In this document: positions 12,224-21,244 of the stretch, piece by piece
How positions within the stretch are numbered: the stretch's first letter is position 1
Layout: each line of letters opens with the position of its first letter
From: Theileria orientalis strain Shintoku
Lineage: Eukaryota; Apicomplexa; Aconoidasida; Piroplasmida; Theileriidae
Assembly (NCBI RefSeq): GCF_000740895.1
Contig: NC_025260.1
Span: 62,001 to 126,000, forward strand
Direction of reading: 5' to 3'
DNA: 64,000 nucleotides
Position numbers and translations under genes: made by a program
The notes under the pieces: generated by a model
Database searches by the model: none
The model's input: only the letters and a program-made list of their open reading frames with translations
Told to the model about the DNA's origin: nothing

Positions 12224-13120
12224 TTATTTGAACGGCTGGTCCCACATTCCTTCGTGTTTTGGCGCGCGCTTCGTCATGCTTATGTTTATGTACTTCTCTC
12301 CTGTTGCCGGGTTCTTGTACATCGTCCAGAAGGTTCCTTCGCAGTCCACCTTCCCGAACAGCTACACATTTATTTTCAGGGGTCTGCACTTACTTCTTTT
12401 TGCAGTACCACTTGTCCCTTTCTTTCTATCGTGAGTGTTGAGGGCAGGAACTTGATCTCGTAGTCCTTCCTCTTCGTCGTTTCTTCTACTGTGAACCATA
12501 TTTCCAGACTTTTAAGCGACTGCCTCCAGTTTAACTTAAGCCCTTCCACTTTCATAGCCTTAAATTCTTCTTTCAGCAGTCCCTTTTTTCTATACAGTGC
12601 TTGTACCATTGACTTTAACTCCTCTGTGTTCAGCCCTTCCTTCATTCCTTGTTCCGAAATCTTCTTTTCCAACTCACTCCAATCTATTTCCTTTCCTTCT
12701 GTTGCTATTTTCGACATGTCAAACACTTCACTCAACGTCTTCTCCAGTTTTTCATCTCTGATTTTCAAAATTTCCTTGACACTTTTTACTTCATCTTCTT
12801 CTTTGTTTTCCACTTTCAGTTTTTCCATTTCATTTTTACAATTTTCCCCGTATACTCCTGCCTTAATTTCATTCACAAAATTCTAATTCGAAATTTATTC
12901 ATCTAAAACTTACGTTAATATTCTTCAGGTCCTCCTCTGTAAATAATGGCTCTGTTGTACTCTCATAATCCAAGTTACTTTTTCCATCACTCACGTACAA
13001 TCCACTGCTTTTAATGCTTCTGTTCTTTGTTGAGTTATTTAAAAAAAATAATTTCTTTAAGGGCCTAGGACTCGTTGCCAGTACTACACATATCAATACA
13101 CAGACGACTAACGTCTTCAT
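12224..13120 (-). CDS. CS-domain (NudC/p23-type) protein with secretory leader, 277 aa
   Basis: Exons 13120-12914, 12882-12394 and 12361-12224, with introns of only 31 and 32 nt, both phase 0. Residues 1-17 ([17 protein letters not shown]) form a textbook signal peptide. The following 30 residues are rich in K, R, N and S (KKLFFLNNSTKNRSIKSS), resembling the transit half of an apicoplast bipartite leader. The middle is a charged coiled coil. The C-terminal 90 residues form a CS domain as in NudC proteins: LNWRQSLKSLEIWF, YEIKFLPSTLTIERKG, a W-containing turn, INISMTKR and a final W. The last third of the domain exists only after splicing into exon 3. CS domains bind Hsp90 or clients; a CS protein entering the secretory route is unusual. 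Domain call is good, targeting is inferred. Confidence 0.75.
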
Positions 13121-13598
13121 TTTTTATTCGTTTGTCGGTCCAATTCTCTTGCTGATCTCAACACTTCCTTGTACACCAACTCACTCTTGCTAGGCTTCGT
13201 TTGTCCATATTTGTCGTACTTATGCTCCAGCTCCGACAAACTCGACTTGCCTGTTGGCGAGAAGCAGAAGTTCGTCTTCTTCTTCAAGGGGAATACTACA
13301 CTCACGTCTGGATCCCCGTAGTAGCTTCTAAAATATGCTGAATCCCCGTAGAACACAAATGGTTCGTGAGATACTGGGTTTGCTTCTCCGAGCACTTTCC
13401 TCAGCTGAACATCTTATTTAGTTTAGAACTTACTTTATCGTCTATAATTTTAGGTGTGAACTTTTTCAATAAATTTGCCCAAAATGGTAGGTATGTTCTG
13501 TGTCCAGTTTCCCAGTAAATTGAATTTATTTGCAAACCGTGGGACAAAGACTCATTATTTCCTGACCCTGGTCCGTCCGAACCGTGATCATGACTCAT
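13117..13598 (-). CDS. Unknown small protein, 150 aa, two exons
   Basis: Exons 13598-13434 and 13404-13117 with a 29-nt intron in phase 0. The N-terminus is histidine/glycine/serine-rich ([15 protein letters not shown]). It is followed by an aromatic segment ([20 protein letters not shown]) and then [20 protein letters not shown], which looks like a compact tyrosine-rich fold. The C-terminus is basic ([11 protein letters not shown]). No signal peptide or membrane span. Its stop codon TGA overlaps the ATG of the CS-domain gene (ATGA, 13120-13117), so the two coding regions share 4 nt on the same strand. Family not recognised; a mitochondrial or cytosolic housekeeping subunit is a guess only. 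Confidence 0.6.
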
Positions 13599-13913
13599 TT
13601 CTTTATTTAAATATTATATAAACTAAATATATTTACAGAATATACCAATTTGCCGTAGAATCATTCAATTATTTAATTATATGGGGAAACAAACAAAAAC
13701 GCTGATGTTATTTATATGTTAAAAACTAGAACACCAAAGTATTGTTGTATAAAATGTTGTATTTGTTCATAAACTTTTGATATATATAAAATTTATGATT
13801 TTTAAAGGTCATGTGTTAATATTGTTGTTACACATTTATAATATTCATTCGATTCCATAGGGAAACCTCATTATTTTGATGCCTTTGTAATTAAATTTAA
13901 TTTAATGTAACAT
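13599..13913. promoter_or_regulatory. Divergent intergenic region
   Basis: About 315 bp of AT-rich DNA between two divergently transcribed genes, so it must hold two promoters. GGGGAAAC at 13683 and AGGGAAAC at 13860 are similar short motifs at opposite ends. No further element is recognised. Confidence 0.4.
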
Positions 13914-16226
13914 ATGATTTACTCTGATGAATTTGTCCAGTTTATTTCTGAGAATTGGAATTTATTTGGACAACTTCATTTGTCAGAACCTCTTTTTTTA
14001 TTTTTTGTTCTTAAGAACCTGTACCATACAATACTCTCAGATTTAAGTGAATTCTCAGTGGTTGATGAACTCACATTTAATTCCTTTGTAAACGGATTTG
14101 ATGAGCACCAAAATTCCGATATAAATGAATTTAACACATTTGTTCCGTTCATAAAAAACAACTTTTTATTGACTGACACCCAAAAAAGTCTTATAGAGGC
14201 CCTTTTAACCTTAAGGGATGTAAATGATGAGGAAAGAGGATATTTAAAATCATTCAGGGTATATTATTCCAGGGATGATCGAGGGAGGAGTTACATTTTA
14301 GTGTGCGAATCGCAGCTGTATTATATAGTTAAGGAACTCACCTTAACTCTATTCAACGAAAAATGCGAATCGGGTGTAAATAAAAGGTTGGCCTTAGATA
14401 AATGCGTTAAATATTTTAATTTGCTGAAGGATAAGGGGTATTTCTGTAAAGTAAATTCGGCGATTGAGTCTGAATTGTCAAAAGCCGTCAACTCAAGAAT
14501 ATTGACATATTCGTTGTGTTTTTTACTGCTTTACTTCAATACTTCGTTTACTGGAGTTTCAAAACGGTTGATTGAGTCTTTGAACAGTGACAGCTTGTCG
14601 ACGCTTTTTAAGTGCACGTTGATGGTAAATAGACTGATACTGTCGCACCCTAAGGACGTCAATCTGTGGGAAATAAAGGCAATTTTAACGAAGTTGTGGT
14701 TTAGCAGATTGAATTTGAAACTAAGGAGGTGCGTATTGCAGAAAAATGGCGTTTTTTCATCGAGGCCACCATCAAAAGGCCTGTTGTACTCCCACTTGGT
14801 CAAGACCATATATAGGCTGTTTACAGATAAACTTATTCTAGCCGATAAAACTTTTACACACGAGGTTTTGTCCCTGAAGCCATTCAACAACAACGTTGTG
14901 TGTTACCTGAAGCACGAGTACGAATGCGTAATTGACCACGTGGTTGAGCCTTTCATGATTGAAGTTAAGAAAGTGAGCACCTTAAATTCGGGGAACATTT
15001 TTCAGGAGTTCACCTATCTGACTGCGGAAAATAAGTATAGAACTACTCTTAACAACGCAATTTTTAAGCTGTTTTACCAATTTTACAGAAATTTGTTGAA
15101 TAATTTCAGTTTCCCTGGCCTATTCATTCTTTTGGTGAATTTGATAAAAACCAGGACGTACAGTAGAATGCAGTCCTCAGTAATAAACTATTCTGATTTG
15201 TACACTAGCTGTTTCCTTTACACCAGAGTCGACGATGTCGTCGAAGAAACGCTGGGTCTATGTGATCGAATGATAAAAACGGATACACACAACTGCTGGA
15301 TAGAAAATAAATCTAGGCTGCTAATTCACTTGTTGGATTTGACTGAGCTTAGGCCTTTTCGTTTCGACACTGAGTTGGCGAATTTGCTTTTTAAATTTAA
15401 AGTTGTTTATGTTTTAAATAAGCACATAGCAACATGGCATGTTTTTACCAACTCAATATCCGCCATTTGCAATTGTGGCATCGACAACTACAGCAGAAGT
15501 GTAAGGATTTGTAACATGAACCGTAAAAAAAACGCAATAAGGAAAAGACTGATGAAATGTAAAATAGACCAATATAAATCTGAGTCCGTATTAATTAAGA
15601 AAGTAATTAGGAGTGAATTTAAAATCGACGATATTAACGTTGGTGACATTAATGTTGGTGATGACATTAAAATCAATTACAATACCATTGATGGCGTTAA
15701 ACATGTTGACAAGTTTGGGTACTTGGACGGGCACGGGTTCGTGAGTGTGAAACATGTGTATTTGGACTCCCTGGAGGTTTTAAAACGGTTCCAGGACTCT
15801 GAGATTGATTGTTTTTTGAACGCCTTCAGCCAGCTGCTGAGCGTGCTTGTGCACCTGTTCAGAAACGTTTACACGTTGAAGCGGAAATCGTCCGTCGACT
15901 TAAATACGGCCAGCTTTACGCCGTTGGTTGACACTGTGCGCCTCGTCTCCAGGTACGCGGCCTCCGTGCCCAGACTCGGCTCCAGGGCGAGCGTGCTGGT
16001 CGGCGTGAGCCTGGCGAAGAGGATGCGGAGGCGCTCCAGGCTCCTCTGCTACAAACACTACAGCGTGAGCCAGGCTGAGGACCACGGGACTCACCGCCTC
16101 GACTCCCTCGTTGCCGCCCTGTCGCGTCTTCTTCTCTCCCAGCCCTTCCGCTTCTACGTCCACTGGACTGTCTCCTCCCAGGCCAAGGTGGAGCTCCTGC
16201 GCAGGCAGGTGCTTAGGTTGAAGTAA
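13914..16226 (+). CDS. Unknown 770-aa helical protein
   Basis: One uninterrupted exon. The sequence is rich in L, F, N and K with many predicted amphipathic helices and no signal peptide. I see no recognised motif. The overall look, long helical scaffold with repeated LxxLFxxF patterns, would suit a structural or complex-scaffold protein such as a gamma-tubulin complex component, but key motifs of that family are not visible, so this is not a call. A short direct repeat occurs near residues 575-585 (DINVGDINVGDD). Base composition changes sharply: the last 350 nt are GC-rich with C/G-ending codons while the first 1.8 kb is AT-rich. It ends 4 bp from the stop of the convergent coiled-coil gene. 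Confidence 0.7.
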   Translation: MIYSDEFVQFISENWNLFGQLHLSEPLFLFFVLKNLYHTILSDLSEFSVVDELTFNSFVNGFDEHQNSDINEFNTFVPFIKNNFLLTDTQKSLIEALLTLRDVNDEERGYLKSFRVYYSRDDRGRSYILVCESQLYYIVKELTLTLFNEKCESGVNKRLALDKCVKYFNLLKDKGYFCKVNSAIESELSKAVNSRILTYSLCFLLLYFNTSFTGVSKRLIESLNSDSLSTLFKCTLMVNRLILSHPKDVNLWEIKAILTKLWFSRLNLKLRRCVLQKNGVFSSRPPSKGLLYSHLVKTIYRLFTDKLILADKTFTHEVLSLKPFNNNVVCYLKHEYECVIDHVVEPFMIEVKKVSTLNSGNIFQEFTYLTAENKYRTTLNNAIFKLFYQFYRNLLNNFSFPGLFILLVNLIKTRTYSRMQSSVINYSDLYTSCFLYTRVDDVVEETLGLCDRMIKTDTHNCWIENKSRLLIHLLDLTELRPFRFDTELANLLFKFKVVYVLNKHIATWHVFTNSISAICNCGIDNYSRSVRICNMNRKKNAIRKRLMKCKIDQYKSESVLIKKVIRSEFKIDDINVGDINVGDDIKINYNTIDGVKHVDKFGYLDGHGFVSVKHVYLDSLEVLKRFQDSEIDCFLNAFSQLLSVLVHLFRNVYTLKRKSSVDLNTASFTPLVDTVRLVSRYAASVPRLGSRASVLVGVSLAKRMRRRSRLLCYKHYSVSQAEDHGTHRLDSLVAALSRLLLSQPFRFYVHWTVSSQAKVELLRRQVLRLK

Positions 16227-16230
16227 TGTG

Positions 16231-16737
16231 CTACTTGTTCTTCTTATACTCGTACAGCGCCGTCGACGCCAGCCTCGAGTTTTTGTGCATTTCCACCAGC
16301 TCCTCTGAGCGCCTCTCCAGGGTCTCGGACAGCGATATGTACCTCTTCTGCAACTCCAGCTGCAGGTGGTATATCTTTTCGTACAGCAGCTTCAGGCGCT
16401 TGTAGTTCGAGTCGATTGCCTGCATCAGCGCCGACTGGTTGCTGCTGAGCACTCCGAAGTGCTTCGTCTGGTTCCTCGAGTCGTTGAGCTGTATTTTAAG
16501 TTTCTGTTCCGTGGAGTACCGCGCCTGGTTCTTATTTATTATTTCGTCTCGCAGCTTCGCGACGTCGTCCAGCCTTCTTTTCAGGTCCCTCCTATAGGCC
16601 TCCTCCTCAGTCAATTCGCTCGTTTCCCTGCGTTCGTAGTCCACAGTTTTGTCTTCCTGGTCGTAGTAGAGAAGTGTAAAGTTGTCCACCATTGGAGGAC
16701 CAGAGTCTGAAGTTTTATTTAAAATATTAAAATCCAT
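16231..16737 (-). CDS. Coiled-coil protein, 168 aa
   Basis: Single exon. After about 45 mostly acidic residues, the protein is an almost continuous heptad-type helix from residue 45 to the end (YRRDLKRRLDDVAKLRDEII, KRLKLLYEKIYHLQLELQKR). No membrane or zinc motif. Coiled coils of this size often serve as small subunits of kinetochore, splicing or vesicle-tethering complexes; nothing here selects among them. Tail-to-tail with the 770-aa gene, 4 bp between stops. The start at 16737 is the first ATG in frame. Confidence 0.65.
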   Translation of the reverse strand: MDFNILNKTSDSGPPMVDNFTLLYYDQEDKTVDYERRETSELTEEEAYRRDLKRRLDDVAKLRDEIINKNQARYSTEQKLKIQLNDSRNQTKHFGVLSSNQSALMQAIDSNYKRLKLLYEKIYHLQLELQKRYISLSETLERRSEELVEMHKNSRLASTALYEYKKNK

Positions 16738-16983
16738 TTTGCAAATATATATATAATTATACGATAGGTGACTTGTGAGTGAAAATTTAATGTTAGAATA
16801 TTAATTAATGATTCCGAGCCAACACCTAATATGGTGGTGTGAGCATAGTTATCAGTGTAAATTACCTGTTTAATCAATATGTTTGATCATAGCTGCCAAT
16901 TTTTAACCATAACCATCAACTTCAATGGATAGCAATGCCAATCACAGTCTATAAATAGGCAATTTGATTCTTGTACCATAGTA

Positions 16984-18500
16984 ATGCCTAATTTTTTTAT
17001 TATTACACTTCCTTTGTCACTTTTCTTGTATCATATTATTGTAAGTTTATTTTTTTGTACATTAATCAGTGGAATCCAAATAAAAACTTGTTCTATTCAC
17101 TGTTCATTCATACACTCACCTAAATCATCAACATTTAACAACTATTTGACAAAAAATTCACGAAATACCCACAAATTCCGATTAAAAGAAATGGGAAATC
17201 CCGGTTTAGTTGATTATAGACCGTCGTTACACATCGCTCCCATGCTTGATGTTACGTATTTGCAGTTCAGGTACTTTTTAGTCATTTTTATTTAAAACTT
17301 TAGGCAATTTATGCGGCTACTCACAAAAAGAACACATCTATGGACTGAGATGTTTGTTGGATCAGCTTTGATTAATGCTCCAGAGGACGCAGTACACAAG
17401 TGGATGAGTACGTTAGCAAGCTCCATAACTATGTTTAGAGTTTGACCAAAATGAACACCCAATTGTCGCTCAACTAGGTACTGCCCACGATAGAATTAAA
17501 TTTGCAGGAGGGAACTGCTCGGAAACGCTAATAGAGGCCGGAAAGATAGTTAAACAATTCGGCTACGATGAAATAAATATCAATGCTGGGTGTCCCAGTC
17601 CCAGAGTATCTGGCAAAGGTGCGTTTAACCTACGTTTTAATTTTAAGCAGGCTGCTTCGGAGCATATTTGATGAAGGAAAAGGAGCTGGTCAGGGACATT
17701 GTACATGACATGATGAGGCAACTGGACATGAGGGTTACTGTGAAAACGAGGCTGGGCGTCGACGAGTGCGACTCGTACGACTTCGTCAAGGACTTCGTCT
17801 CCACCGTCTCACAGTCAGGCTGTGACCACTTCATAATCCACGCCAGAAAGGCATGGCTGCGGGGAATCAATCCCAAGAAGAACAGGACGGTCCCGCCCCT
17901 GCAGTACGAAAAGGTGTACAGGCTCCAGCAGGACTTCCCTGACATCAAGTTCACCATCAACGGCGGATTCAAGACCATGGACGACATCCTGGGGGCAATC
18001 AACTCAGAAAACGCCGACGACCACAACGTTCCTCACAAACTCGACGGGGTTATGATAGGCAGACTCGCCTACGAGAACCCCTGCATACTGGCCAATGTGG
18101 ACAGGCTGATTTACGGCGAGGATAATCCTCCGACCTGCGCCACCAGAAGAATTTTATTAGAGGTACTTTGTGTGGTATACAATGAGTGTTCAGAACTATG
18201 CGAAGTACATTGACGAAACTGAGGAGGAAAACCGGGATATGAATATCGCAATGGTGGTAAAGCCAATACTGGGTGTTTTTCACGGGGAGCAGGGGTCGAA
18301 GTTTTATAGGCGTAAGTTAAACTAGCGTTATCCCCGATTTTAAATTCACTGACTGTTTTCCAGAGGCTTTGTCGAACACCTACGAGTACGGCGACTTTGA
18401 GTACCCTAGCGGAGACTCTAAGCACTCGATGTTTATACACCAGGCAATTGATCTGATGGACAGGATTAACCCCGAGGCCCTGGACAAACCTCTGTTTTAG
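16984..18500 (+). CDS. tRNA-dihydrouridine synthase (DusA-like), 445 aa, six exons
   Basis: Exons 16984-17270, 17304-17407, 17439-17618, 17651-18162, 18194-18311 and 18364-18500; introns 33, 31, 32, 31 and 52 nt, all phase-consistent. This FMN enzyme reduces uridines in tRNA. Motifs appear in order only after splicing: APMLDVT, the TEM segment after LLTKRTHLW, HPIVAQLG, INAGCPSPRV with the catalytic cysteine, FGAYLM, VTVKTRLG, FIIHARKAWLRG (flavin/tRNA lysine-histidine region), INGGFK and DGVMIGRLAYENP. The pattern is closest to bacterial DusA rather than cytosolic Dus1-4. The first ATG gives about 70 extra residues starting with a strongly hydrophobic segment (IITLPLSLFLYHIIVSLFF) and then an S/N/K/R-rich stretch, i.e. 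a bipartite organelle leader. An internal ATG before NPGLVDYRPS is an alternative start. Confidence 0.9.
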
Positions 18501-18639
18501 TTATTGCAAATTTTGTAAAATTTTACAAATTTACATCTATTCGTTACACCAAATAGTGCAAGATTCCAACAACCCAGGATTCGCTTTTTTCACATTTATA
18601 TTTTTCAGAAATTGCAGTTTTGTACAATAAAATTTTAAA

Positions 18640-19704
18640 ATGGACTGGGCTCCTAGGCAAATTAAACCTTCCATTGAAATTGTGGACCTTAGAAAGGATC
18701 GAATGGACTTCATCCTTCTGAACTCCGACGTCAGCACAGCTAACGCCATCAGAAGGATCATCTTGTCCGAAATACCTTCATTGGCAATAGAAATTGTCAC
18801 GGTCCTGGAAAATACTAGTGTTTTGCACGACGAATACATATCGCATAGATTAGGACTGCTCCCTATTGACAGTACCCTGGCAAGTGAATTTGAGTTCAGG
18901 GATAAGTGCCAGTGTACGGACAAATGTGCCAGATGCACTGTGGATTATACTTTGGACGTTTCTTGCAATGATTCTGACTCCAGGGTGGTCACGCACTTCG
19001 ACATTGTCCCCGACGAGAGCCAGAGTCAGTCAATATATGGCAAGAACCTTCCGATGCCCATACCGAGGGCCGACGCGACCAACTTTAACGGCGGAACTGA
19101 CGGAATCCCAATTGTGAAGCTGAAACGTGGCCACTCCATCAACATGAAGTTGACCGCCACCAAGGGGCTTGGAAAGTTCCACGCCAAGTGGATCGTCGGC
19201 AACGTAAACTACAAGATGGAGCCCAGATTCTCATTCAATTCCTCCATAATGGAGCAGCTGACGTCTGAGGAGAAGGCCGGCATCGCCGCCAGCTGCCCTA
19301 GGGGTGTGTTCAAATACACAGGTGTAAGGTCGGATATGGAGCCAGGTTTGGGCTCATCTGACAAGAGTTTTAAGTTAAACGTCGGCGGACTGCAGGTCGC
19401 CAATAAACTCAACTGTATATACTGCGACGAGTGCATAAACTACTGTAGAGAGCTCGGCCACAAGGATCTAATTCGCATACAGCCGGACGAGTCGAAATTT
19501 CACTTCACTATTGAATCTACTGGATCGATACCGCCGGAAAAAATACTGGACATTGCTCTTCTCTGTTTGGAGAAGAAGCTACAGGATTTGCATTCCAATT
19601 TTGCCGAGGCTCAGTCGAGGGCCCTGGGCACTGCCAGTACTTCACAACACAAGGAAGGCGGCAGAGCTCCACATCCTTCCTCAGCCTACATTGATTTAGA
19701 TTAA
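18640..19704 (+). CDS. RPB3: RNA polymerase II subunit RPB3, 354 aa
   Basis: Single exon. RPB3 with RPB11 forms the alpha-like assembly platform of Pol II. The N-terminus shows the alpha-type dimer motif ([20 protein letters not shown]), the HRLGLLPID turn, and the zinc-binding cysteines at about 90, 92, 96 and 99 ([10 protein letters not shown]). HAKWIVGNV corresponds to the conserved AKW region. A second cysteine cluster ([11 protein letters not shown]) is near residue 265, followed by the returning alpha-like domain ([18 protein letters not shown]). The last 40 residues are low complexity. The eukaryotic nuclear type and the C-x-C-x3-C-x2-C pattern favour RPB3 over the Pol I/III subunit AC40. 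It starts 140 bp after the Dus stop on the same strand. Confidence 0.93.
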   Translation: MDWAPRQIKPSIEIVDLRKDRMDFILLNSDVSTANAIRRIILSEIPSLAIEIVTVLENTSVLHDEYISHRLGLLPIDSTLASEFEFRDKCQCTDKCARCTVDYTLDVSCNDSDSRVVTHFDIVPDESQSQSIYGKNLPMPIPRADATNFNGGTDGIPIVKLKRGHSINMKLTATKGLGKFHAKWIVGNVNYKMEPRFSFNSSIMEQLTSEEKAGIAASCPRGVFKYTGVRSDMEPGLGSSDKSFKLNVGGLQVANKLNCIYCDECINYCRELGHKDLIRIQPDESKFHFTIESTGSIPPEKILDIALLCLEKKLQDLHSNFAEAQSRALGTASTSQHKEGGRAPHPSSAYIDLD

Positions 19705-19783
19705 TTTTTTACCACTTTTGTCACAGTAATACACTAATGTGTTCTATATTCAGATGTACTTTCATTATTCTGTCAGTTAAACA

Positions 19784-20995
19784 ATGTACTCTAGTGTTGA
19801 CACCAATAACTTTTCTAACTCCGTTTTCCTGTGTATACGCAACACTCCTTATTTTAAATTAAACACAAACTCTTTTCGGAGGAACTTACTCTCAATTGTG
19901 GACGAATATATAAATAATGAGCCCTCCGCTGACTCCGGTGATAAAACCTCCATTGAATCTGTGGATAAGTTAAACGACTATGTTGTAACAGCTGAAAACT
20001 ACTCTGTTCACTTTGTTTTATCGGCGAAACTGCTTGATGATGCTAAATTTTGCTCTCTGTACGGGTTCGAAGGTTTCGAAGGTAATTTTGGATCCACATA
20101 CACACATATACTCAGGAGTGTTCATTTTAAAGAACTTTCTGAAAGAAGATCAATGCCTCGCACTGGCTTGTGAGACTTTACGGTCATACATAAACGTTAG
20201 TTCAGAATGAGATCACGTTTGTTTTAGCCTCCCAGCAACAGCAACCTACTCATTAAGGACCCTAACATCTCCTCTCCCATTTGGCCCGGTGAGAGTTTCA
20301 AGAGTTTACGGTGGTCGACCATTGGTCACTTGTACGACTGGGAGAAACGGCAGTACGACGGCTATTCTCAGTTCCCTGATATCATTGTGAAGATAGTCAA
20401 TGAAATCAACAGGCTTCTTTCACAGTTCTACGACCCCTTCATCGCAGATGTAATTATCAGCTACTCTCATCCTTTTATAGGCTGCCATTATTAATTTTTA
20501 CTCAAAAGGTTACTTTTTGCGTCTTCACAGGGATGACGCTGAGGAAACTAACGATCCCGTGATAAACATCAGCATTGGAGCTCCAGCTATTTTTTGCATT
20601 TGTAAGGAGGATCCGAGGTAATTTAATGGCCATTTAACCTCATTTTAGTCAATTTCCTCTATCTTGCGTGGTCGATTCCGGCTCAATTGCCATTATGGCA
20701 AACAATTCCAGGAGATGTTTACACGGTAATTGCTTTTAATTAATTTTCACTTTTAGGCATCAGTAAGCTATTGCACTATGTGAAGCCTGATTCTGACTCC
20801 AACCACTGCTCTGATACTGTTTCCGATACGGACAGGCCTTTTGCCAAGCCCTATTTCATTAACAAGTTCCCTCAATGTGCAGATGAAGTTTTCGAAGGAT
20901 TCACCACCTCTCTTGATGAACAGGCCATAGCTGATGTCAAATCTTATCTAAATGACTCTAGAATTTCAATAAGCATTAGAAAGGCAAAAATATGA
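19784..20995 (+). CDS. ALKBH1: ALKBH1-type 2-oxoglutarate/Fe(II) dioxygenase, 350 aa, six exons
   Basis: Exons 19784-20081, 20116-20195, 20228-20449, 20481-20617, 20649-20725 and 20757-20995; introns 34, 32, 31, 31 and 31 nt. Every junction keeps frame. Spliced protein shows the AlkB fold: [16 protein letters not shown], then [20 protein letters not shown] with the iron-binding Hx[33 protein letters not shown] with the distal iron histidine, and [11 protein letters not shown] with the 2-oxoglutarate arginine(s). The W..Y(N/D)W start and the C-terminal SYL..SRI.I.IR arrangement match ALKBH1 better than ALKBH2/3. ALKBH1 demethylates tRNA m1A and DNA adducts in nucleus or mitochondria; which substrate is used here cannot be told. 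The N-terminal 100 residues are divergent. Confidence 0.9.
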
Positions 20996-21172
20996 AGCCA
21001 TCCTGTATAATCATGTACAATATTCAAAGTGTATAACTCAACACACATATACGAGAGTCCTAGGATTAATCTGTTTCACACTATTTAGTTGATATATTCT
21101 ATTTTAAAAATTAAAAATGTCCTTTTGGTGATTTCTGAACTGTTTAGTTAGCAAAAATTCACATTTAAAGTG

Positions 21173-21184
21173 TGATTCCACACT
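21173..21184 (-). promoter_or_regulatory. Candidate 12-nt upstream motif AGTGTGGAATCA
   Basis: Found on the minus strand 60 bp upstream of GatB. The same 12 nt occurs in the EXO5/RNase H2A divergent promoter at 39232. Chance recurrence is possible; this is a candidate only. Confidence 0.25.
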
Positions 21185-21244
21185 CCATACAATCAGGCAC
21201 TAAATTTGACAGAGTATATATTTTCAAAAAACTGAATAGGAGAT

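Noticed and set aside
12120..12389. Minus-strand 89-aa frame with a basic product
   Set aside because: It is a frame-shifted reading of exon 3 of the CS-domain gene; the spliced frame completes a CS domain instead.
13914..16226. 770-aa protein as a gamma-tubulin complex (GCP) subunit
   Set aside because: Only a general helical resemblance; the conserved GCP motifs were not found, so it is left as unknown.
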